Shown: positions 59,140 to 64,000 of the stretch, piece after piece
How the letters are laid out: each line of letters opens with the position of its first letter
Numbering within the stretch: position 1 is the first letter of the stretch
NCBI RefSeq assembly: GCF_001424225.1
Contig: NZ_LMOR01000004.1
Span: 770,485 to 834,484 of the forward strand
DNA length: 64,000 nucleotides
DNA from: Microbacterium sp. Leaf151
GTDB taxonomy: Bacteria > Actinomycetota > Actinomycetes > Actinomycetales > Microbacteriaceae
Direction: 5' to 3'
Position numbers and translations under genes: made by a program
The notes under the pieces: generated by a model
The model's database searches: none
Seen by the model: only the letters and a program-made list of their open reading frames with translations
What the model was told of the DNA's origin: nothing

Positions 59140-60807
59140 ATGGCATCGCCGAGGAGCCTCCCGTCTGCGGCACTCCCGGACGCCGCGGGCGATGACGACG
59201 CAGCCGGTCCCGGCGGACGCACGCGGTCCGTGTGGCTCCTGCAGCTCCTGCTCGGTGCGAGCGTCATGATCACCGTCCTGCTGGTCCAGATGATCGAACC
59301 GACACTGTTCTCCTACTGGCCGTTCTCGGCCGGCGTCGGCGTCGTGATCGCCCTGACGGCCGTAGCCATCGTCGTGCCCTGGCATCGGGTCCCCCGCGCT
59401 GCCGTCTCCCTCATCCCGTTCGGTGACATCATCGCCATCGGACTCATGAGCGTCGGCACTGACCTCCGCTTCGGATTCTTCTGGGTGTTCCCCATCATGT
59501 GGATCGCCACGCACTTCACGCTCGTCCCCCTCGTCTCCGCGCTCGGTGCGGTCACGGTCGTCATCCTCGTCGACGTGACGCTCAACGCGGCAGGGCCGTC
59601 CTCCGCGCTCCGGCTGCTCGTCGTCCTGCTGTCGCTGACCTTCATCGCGATCACCGCGTACCTGTCCGCCCGACAGACCCGCGCGTTCAAACAGCTGCTC
59701 CGGCGTCAAGCGAGCCGGTTGCAGGGCACGCTGCAGCGCGTCTCCGGCCAGGAGCGTCGCGTATCGCAGATGCTCAACGGTCTCGATACCGGAATCGCAC
59801 GGCTCTCCGCGCACGGCGAGGTCCTCGCCCTCAACGACACCTACGTCTCCCTCTACGGTGTCGAACGCGACGAACCGCAACGCCCCGGTGGTGCGGTGGA
59901 GTACGCGACGCTGCGCGGCGAGCCCCTGCCCGACAACGAGCGTCCCTTCGCTCGGGCGGCGCGCGGTGAGCAGCTCGACGATGAGAGGGTGTGGCTGTTC
60001 GACACCCGCGGCGAGTGGCGCGCGTTGTCGGTGTCGACGCGACGGCTGGTCTCGTCCGACGAGCCGGAGGGGACGCTGCTCATCGTCCACGATGTGACCG
60101 CGCTCATCGAATCCGAACGAGCACGCGAGCGCCTGGCGGCCACGGTGTCGCACGAGCTGCGGAACCCGCTCACCGCCATCGTCGGACACGCCGATCTCGC
60201 CCTCGACGACCCCACCCTTGCGCCCAAGGTGCGCGAGCAGCTCGAGGTCATCGCCGGCGCAGGGGAGCGCATGCAGAAGCTCATCTCGGAGATCCTCGCG
60301 TCCTCCCGCGGGGTGTTCCGCGAGATGGCGGCACCCACCTCCGCCGACGCGAGTCGGATCATCGCGTCTTCGCTGGAGTCGTTCCGCCCCGCGGCCGCTT
60401 CGCGCGGCGTCAGCGTTCTCGACGAACTCCCCCCGACCGCTGATGTGGCGTGCGATGGTTTCCGCCTTCGCCAGGCCTTCGACAACATCCTGAGCAACGC
60501 GATCAAGTACACGCCATCCGGCGGCACGATACGCATCTCCGGCGAGGTGAGCCCCGACGACGTCATCCTGCGCTTCGCCGATTCCGGCATCGGCATCGGT
60601 TCCGATGACCTCCCGCGCGTGTTCGATCCGTATTTCCGCGCGCGGTCGGCGCGCGAGAGCGCCACACCGGGTACCGGCTTGGGCATGGGGATCATCCGCA
60701 CCATCGTGGAGGATCAGGGCGGATCGCTCTTCCTCGAGAGCGAACTCGGCGTCGGCACCACCGTGACGGTCATCCTGCCTGCGCTCTCAGACGATCACCC
60801 CTCCTGA
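59140..60807 (+). CDS. Membrane sensor histidine kinase with PAS-like domain
   Basis: A 555-residue kinase. About six membrane segments (residues 30-190) are followed by a PAS-like region (GLDTGIARLSAHGEVLALND), the phospho-acceptor His in VSHELRNPL and the ATPase boxes DNILSNAIKY, DSGIGI and GTGLGMGI. I chose the ATG at 59140 because TAAACT (59127-59132) lies seven bases upstream as a leaderless -10 box; an in-frame ATG at 59062 would add 26 residues. The response regulator at 55409 is the nearest candidate partner. Confidence 0.9.
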   Translation: MASPRSLPSAALPDAAGDDDAAGPGGRTRSVWLLQLLLGASVMITVLLVQMIEPTLFSYWPFSAGVGVVIALTAVAIVVPWHRVPRAAVSLIPFGDIIAIGLMSVGTDLRFGFFWVFPIMWIATHFTLVPLVSALGAVTVVILVDVTLNAAGPSSALRLLVVLLSLTFIAITAYLSARQTRAFKQLLRRQASRLQGTLQRVSGQERRVSQMLNGLDTGIARLSAHGEVLALNDTYVSLYGVERDEPQRPGGAVEYATLRGEPLPDNERPFARAARGEQLDDERVWLFDTRGEWRALSVSTRRLVSSDEPEGTLLIVHDVTALIESERARERLAATVSHELRNPLTAIVGHADLALDDPTLAPKVREQLEVIAGAGERMQKLISEILASSRGVFREMAAPTSADASRIIASSLESFRPAAASRGVSVLDELPPTADVACDGFRLRQAFDNILSNAIKYTPSGGTIRISGEVSPDDVILRFADSGIGIGSDDLPRVFDPYFRARSARESATPGTGLGMGIIRTIVEDQGGSLFLESELGVGTTVTVILPALSDDHPS

Positions 60808-60846
60808 ACACGCGGTCGCACCGAGCGAGGCTGCCGCTCCCGACGA

Positions 60847-61479
60847 CTACCCGCCCGACACCGCCCCGCCGCCGGCGATCGCCACGGTGAGCGAGTCGCT
60901 CGCGGTCTGCTTCGCGAATTCGTCCGAGGTCGGCGTGGTCTGAACGAGGTACTCGAAGGTGAAGCGCAGGGTGACAAAGGTTGCATCGGGTGGAACCTCG
61001 CCGACGGTGAAGGTCTGCGAGTAGCTGTAGGGCGAGAGCACCAGATAGCCGGGGGCGTCTGCTTGGTCGACCTGCGGCGTCAGGGGCGACAGCGACTCCG
61101 AGGAGTTGCCGGGCACGGCCGTCATGGTTGCGCGCTGGAGGTAGACCTTCTGGCCGTCGTCGGGCGTCACCGTCGTCACCATCGACAGGTTCACGGGCTT
61201 CAGTTCCGTCGACGTCCAGCGATCCATCGACAACGTGGACCAGTAATCGACCTGCGCCGTCACGGCACCGGCGGTCAAGGTGCGCTGGGTGAAACCGCTC
61301 GACAGATCGTTGGGAACGGGCTGCGGGGCGACAGAGGCGGTCGGCGCAGCCGAGGGGGCGGAAGGTTCCCCCGCACCCTGCGCCCAGGGCGGGGCGCCGC
61401 ACCCGGTCATCGTCGTCACGCACGCCGCGGCGAGCGCCACCGCTGTGATCGCCCTGACACGTCCCGCTGTCAGCTCCAT
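60847..61479 (-). CDS. Secreted lipoprotein of unknown function
   Basis: A 210-residue lipoprotein with a lipobox (TMTGC, lipidated Cys at residue 27), a Ser/Pro/Ala linker and one beta-rich domain (TVTPDDGQKVYLQRATMT, PDATFVTLRFTFEYLV). No family recognised. The frame ends 40 bases past the convergent histidine kinase gene. It is divergent from the DUF4012 gene. Confidence 0.75.
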   Translation of the reverse strand: MELTAGRVRAITAVALAAACVTTMTGCGAPPWAQGAGEPSAPSAAPTASVAPQPVPNDLSSGFTQRTLTAGAVTAQVDYWSTLSMDRWTSTELKPVNLSMVTTVTPDDGQKVYLQRATMTAVPGNSSESLSPLTPQVDQADAPGYLVLSPYSYSQTFTVGEVPPDATFVTLRFTFEYLVQTTPTSDEFAKQTASDSLTVAIAGGGAVSGG

Positions 61480-61555
61480 AGCTTCTCCCCCGAGTAGATC
61501 CCTTCAGCCTAGAGGTGCCGCCGGCCACCCCCCACGATCCGCCTAGGGTGATCGC

Positions 61556-63322
61556 GTGATCGCCGAACCCCGCCCTCGATCCTCGTCTCGTGCGCGCCGC
61601 GCCTTCGCCGGCACGGTCTGTCTCATCGCCCTCGCGGGAATCGCGATGACCGCGTGGATCGGCGTGCGAGCCGCGCTCGCGCAGACGCACCTGCTGCAGG
61701 CACGGGCGGCGGTGTCGGCCGCGACGAGCGCGCTCGATGATCCCGCGGCCGCGATGACCGTCTTCGCGTCCATCGGTGACGACACGTCCGCGGCACGCGA
61801 ACTGACCGGCGACCCCGTCTGGAGACTCGCCGAGGCGCTTCCGTGGATCGGACCGCAGCTGTCGGCCGTCTCCGACACCGCGAGTGCGATCGACAGCGCC
61901 GTCAGTGCCCTCGAGCCGCTGGCCGACGCCTCCGCCGAGTTGTCGGTCGAGGTGATCCGCCCCGTCGACGGCACCGTCGATGTCGCAAGGATCGCCGCCA
62001 TCGCCCCCGCGGCCACCGCTGCCGCGTCCACGCTCAGGGAATCGGCCGACCGTCTGACCGCCATCGATCAGGGCCCGCTGATCGGGCGTGTGGCGGAGGG
62101 GGTCTCGAAGGCGGGCGAGCTCCTCGACACGGCGGCCGACGGGGCCGACGCGCTCCAACGCGCCGCCCGTCTCCTGCCGGTGATGCTCGGCGCCGACGGC
62201 CCTCGATCGACGCTCGTGCTGTTCCAGAACAACGCCGAGTGGCGCTCGCTCGGCGGTGTCGTCGGCGCGGTCGCCCAGCTCGACACCGTCGACGGCCGGA
62301 TGACGCTGGCAGCCCAGGCGTCCTCCGCCGACTTCGGCGACCTGGGCGCGGCGCCGGTGGCCGGTCTCGCGGCCGATGTGCAGAGCATCTACGACACCCG
62401 TCCCGCCCGATACCTGCAGAACACCACGCAGGTGCCCGACTTCGCCGTCGGAGCTCCGCTCGCGCGTGAGATGTGGCGTCGCGTGCACGGCACGACCGTC
62501 GACGCCGTGGTCGCCCTGGATCCCGTGTCCCTGTCCTATCTGCTGCGCGCGACGGGTCCCGTGCGCCTGGCGTCCGGCGATGACCTGACCGCCGACAACG
62601 CCGTCCGACTCCTTCTCGACGAGACCTATCGCCGCTACTCCGACCCGCGCGAACAGGACGCCTTCTTCCAAGGCGCGGCGGGGGCGGTCTTCCAGGCCCT
62701 CGCCGAAGGTCGGGTGGATCCCAGGGCCCTGGTGGATGCCGTCGGCCAGGCCGGACGCGAGCGGCGGTTGCTCGTCTGGAACGCGGACGCCGCGGAGCAA
62801 GCCGTGCTCCAGGGGTCGACTCTGCAGGGCGCCCTCCCCGTCTCCGACGGTACGCGCAGCACTTTCGGCGTCTACCTGAACGACGGCACGGGCTCCAAGA
62901 TGGACTACTACCTCCATCCCCTCGTCGAGACGGCGTGGTGCGGCGCCGACGTGGCTTCGGTGCACGTCGAGCTGCGCAGCGACGCCCCCGACCCCGCCTC
63001 GCTCCCGGCATACGTGACCGGGGGCGGCGAGTACGGCGTGCCCGTCGGCGACGCCCTCACCGGGGTCTACGTCTACCTCCCACCCGGCGCGGAACTCCTC
63101 GAGCGTCGAACGACCGGCGAAGACGACGCGGCGGGGTTCGCCGGCGGGGTGCACGATGGTCGCGAGGTGGTGAAGTGGTCCGTGAGCGTGGCCCCCGGCG
63201 AGACCGCGCGGCTCGACCTCCTCGTGCGATTGACGGGCACCCCCGAACTGGATGCCGTCGCCACGCCCACCCGTGACAGCTCCGAGCTCCCCCGCGGCGG
63301 GGAGTGCCGCTTCCCCGGGTGA
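61556..63322 (+). CDS. DUF4012 surface protein
   Basis: A 588-residue protein with one N-terminal membrane helix (about residues 15-40) and a large outside region. The DUF4012 signature is clear: LVLFQNNAEWRSLGGVVGAV, FGDLGAAPVAGL, VDAVVALDPVSLSYLLRATG. The family is widespread in actinobacterial exopolysaccharide clusters without a proven role. TAGGGT (61544-61549) is six bases before the GTG, so it is probably leaderless. It may belong with the wall/polysaccharide functions nearby. Confidence 0.87.
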   Translation: MIAEPRPRSSSRARRAFAGTVCLIALAGIAMTAWIGVRAALAQTHLLQARAAVSAATSALDDPAAAMTVFASIGDDTSAARELTGDPVWRLAEALPWIGPQLSAVSDTASAIDSAVSALEPLADASAELSVEVIRPVDGTVDVARIAAIAPAATAAASTLRESADRLTAIDQGPLIGRVAEGVSKAGELLDTAADGADALQRAARLLPVMLGADGPRSTLVLFQNNAEWRSLGGVVGAVAQLDTVDGRMTLAAQASSADFGDLGAAPVAGLAADVQSIYDTRPARYLQNTTQVPDFAVGAPLAREMWRRVHGTTVDAVVALDPVSLSYLLRATGPVRLASGDDLTADNAVRLLLDETYRRYSDPREQDAFFQGAAGAVFQALAEGRVDPRALVDAVGQAGRERRLLVWNADAAEQAVLQGSTLQGALPVSDGTRSTFGVYLNDGTGSKMDYYLHPLVETAWCGADVASVHVELRSDAPDPASLPAYVTGGGEYGVPVGDALTGVYVYLPPGAELLERRTTGEDDAAGFAGGVHDGREVVKWSVSVAPGETARLDLLVRLTGTPELDAVATPTRDSSELPRGGECRFPG

Positions 63323-63510
63323 CCGCGCACGGACGTGCCCCGTAATGGGGTGAACTCCAAGGCATCACCGCGTGAAACCAGCTCGTACCGGGCGAGTCGC
63401 ACACTCCTCCTCCACAAGACTCTCCGCTAGAAGCCACTCGGACTGCGGCAGGCGGACCTCGCCCCGCATCCCCGTGCCGGCTCGACTTCGCCAAGCAGAT
63501 GGGGCACACC

Positions 63511-64000
63511 ATGAAGACCAAGATCGTCCGGGCCGTCGTTGCGCTCTCGCTCGCCGCGGCCGCGCTGATGGCCCCTACGGCCGCCAACGCCTACACCGAC
63601 CCCGCCGTCATCAGCGTCTCACCGTCGGTGGCCGCCCCCGGCGGCGTTGCAACGTTCACCACCGACCGCGCGGCCTACCAGGGCGATGAAGAGATCATCA
63701 TCTCCGTCACCGGCGGCGCCGCGAAGAGCATCACGCTCGCCTCGGTCGCGACCGAGACCAACGACTCCCTGCGTTCCCGCGCAGTCAACGGCTACCTCAA
63801 GACGCCGGTGCGCTTCCCGAGCAACGCCAAGGGCGTCTACTACTTCACCTTCACCGGCGCCACGAGCGGTGTCGTGCTGCACTCGAGTGTGACCGTCACC
63901 CCGGCGGGCTCGATCACGTCCCCCGCGAAGGGCGGCCTGGCCGTGACCGGCTTCGACGCCGGCAACACCGCCGGCCTCTGGATCGCAGGCGGGGCGCTCG
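63511..64000 (+). CDS. LAVTG-anchored small surface protein, 3' end cut by window edge
   Basis: The first 163 codons of an exported protein: signal peptide (cleavage near ANA-YTD, residue 27), one Ig-like beta domain, then LAVTG near residue 147 and the start of the membrane helix (LWIAGGAL). Only the tail is missing. It is the third LAVTG protein in the window. The ATG at 63511 has GGGG eight bases upstream; the ATG at 63499 is possible. Confidence 0.8.
   Translation, partial: MKTKIVRAVVALSLAAAALMAPTAANAYTDPAVISVSPSVAAPGGVATFTTDRAAYQGDEEIIISVTGGAAKSITLASVATETNDSLRSRAVNGYLKTPVRFPSNAKGVYYFTFTGATSGVVLHSSVTVTPAGSITSPAKGGLAVTGFDAGNTAGLWIAGGAL

Noticed and set aside
60770..63154. A 794-codon minus-strand frame opposite DUF4012
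   Set aside because: The plus-strand DUF4012 protein has clear family motifs; the antisense frame is low-complexity G/R-rich.
61556..64000. DUF4012 and the small LAVTG gene as part of the GT2/GH6 module
   Set aside because: Separated by a divergent lipoprotein gene and own promoters; the link is too weak to claim.

Overview
The window is chromosomal DNA of a high-GC Actinomycetota, most likely a Microbacterium-like member of the Microbacteriaceae. This is inferred from the strong G/C bias at third codon positions, a DivIVA-like coiled-coil protein, LAVTG-type (class E sortase) wall anchors, two DUF7882-type proteins, and many apparently leaderless genes with a TANNNT box 5-7 nt before the start codon. 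I see no tRNA, rRNA, CRISPR array, prophage or insertion sequence.

Layout. 1-3000: two PIG-L/LmbE-type deacetylases (one cut by the window edge) around small proteins and a PEBP-like protein. 3150-18700: envelope and exopolysaccharide genes: two polyprenyl-phosphate sugar transferases, UDP-glucose dehydrogenase, a Wzc-like tyrosine autokinase, a low-molecular-weight tyrosine phosphatase, a tatA-tatC pair with a TatB-like neighbour, a UbiB/ABC1 protein, VanZ, and a large MalT-like LuxR regulator. 18650-31450: mixed housekeeping: DUF998, DivIVA-like, aldo/keto reductase, MarR plus DUF7882, transglutaminase, lipase-like hydrolase, MMPL exporter with TetR regulator, and a LacI regulator.

31512-48204 is a fructan island. 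It holds a secreted GH68 levansucrase, four different GH32 fructosidases (one membrane-anchored, one Tat-exported, two cytoplasmic), a PTS EIIBCA permease, an ABC sugar importer without its own ATPase, a second LacI regulator, and two LAVTG-anchored surface proteins in one operon with the membrane-anchored GH32. Two operator-like sites, one shared by divergent promoters, suggest LacI control. The cell would make levan outside, cut it at the surface, import sucrose and short fructans, and finish hydrolysis inside.

48315-54200: a TerC-family protein behind a yybP-ykoY (manganese) riboswitch, F420-type oxidoreductases, a 2H phosphoesterase, DoxX, a stand-alone sigma region 2 protein and a second MarR/DUF7882 pair. 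54257-60807: a probable beta-glucan module with a GH6 hydrolase, a BcsA-like GT2 synthase, a response regulator, a membrane protein with a possible degenerate GGDEF domain and a histidine kinase. 61000-64000: a lipoprotein, a DUF4012 protein and a LAVTG-anchored protein cut by the window end.

The most unusual material is non-coding: a 22-nt-period array of small hairpins with a constant loop behind the levansucrase gene, a palindrome carrying back-to-back -35 boxes, a 45-bp repeat able to form alternative terminator stems, and an 85-nt three-way-junction-like element.
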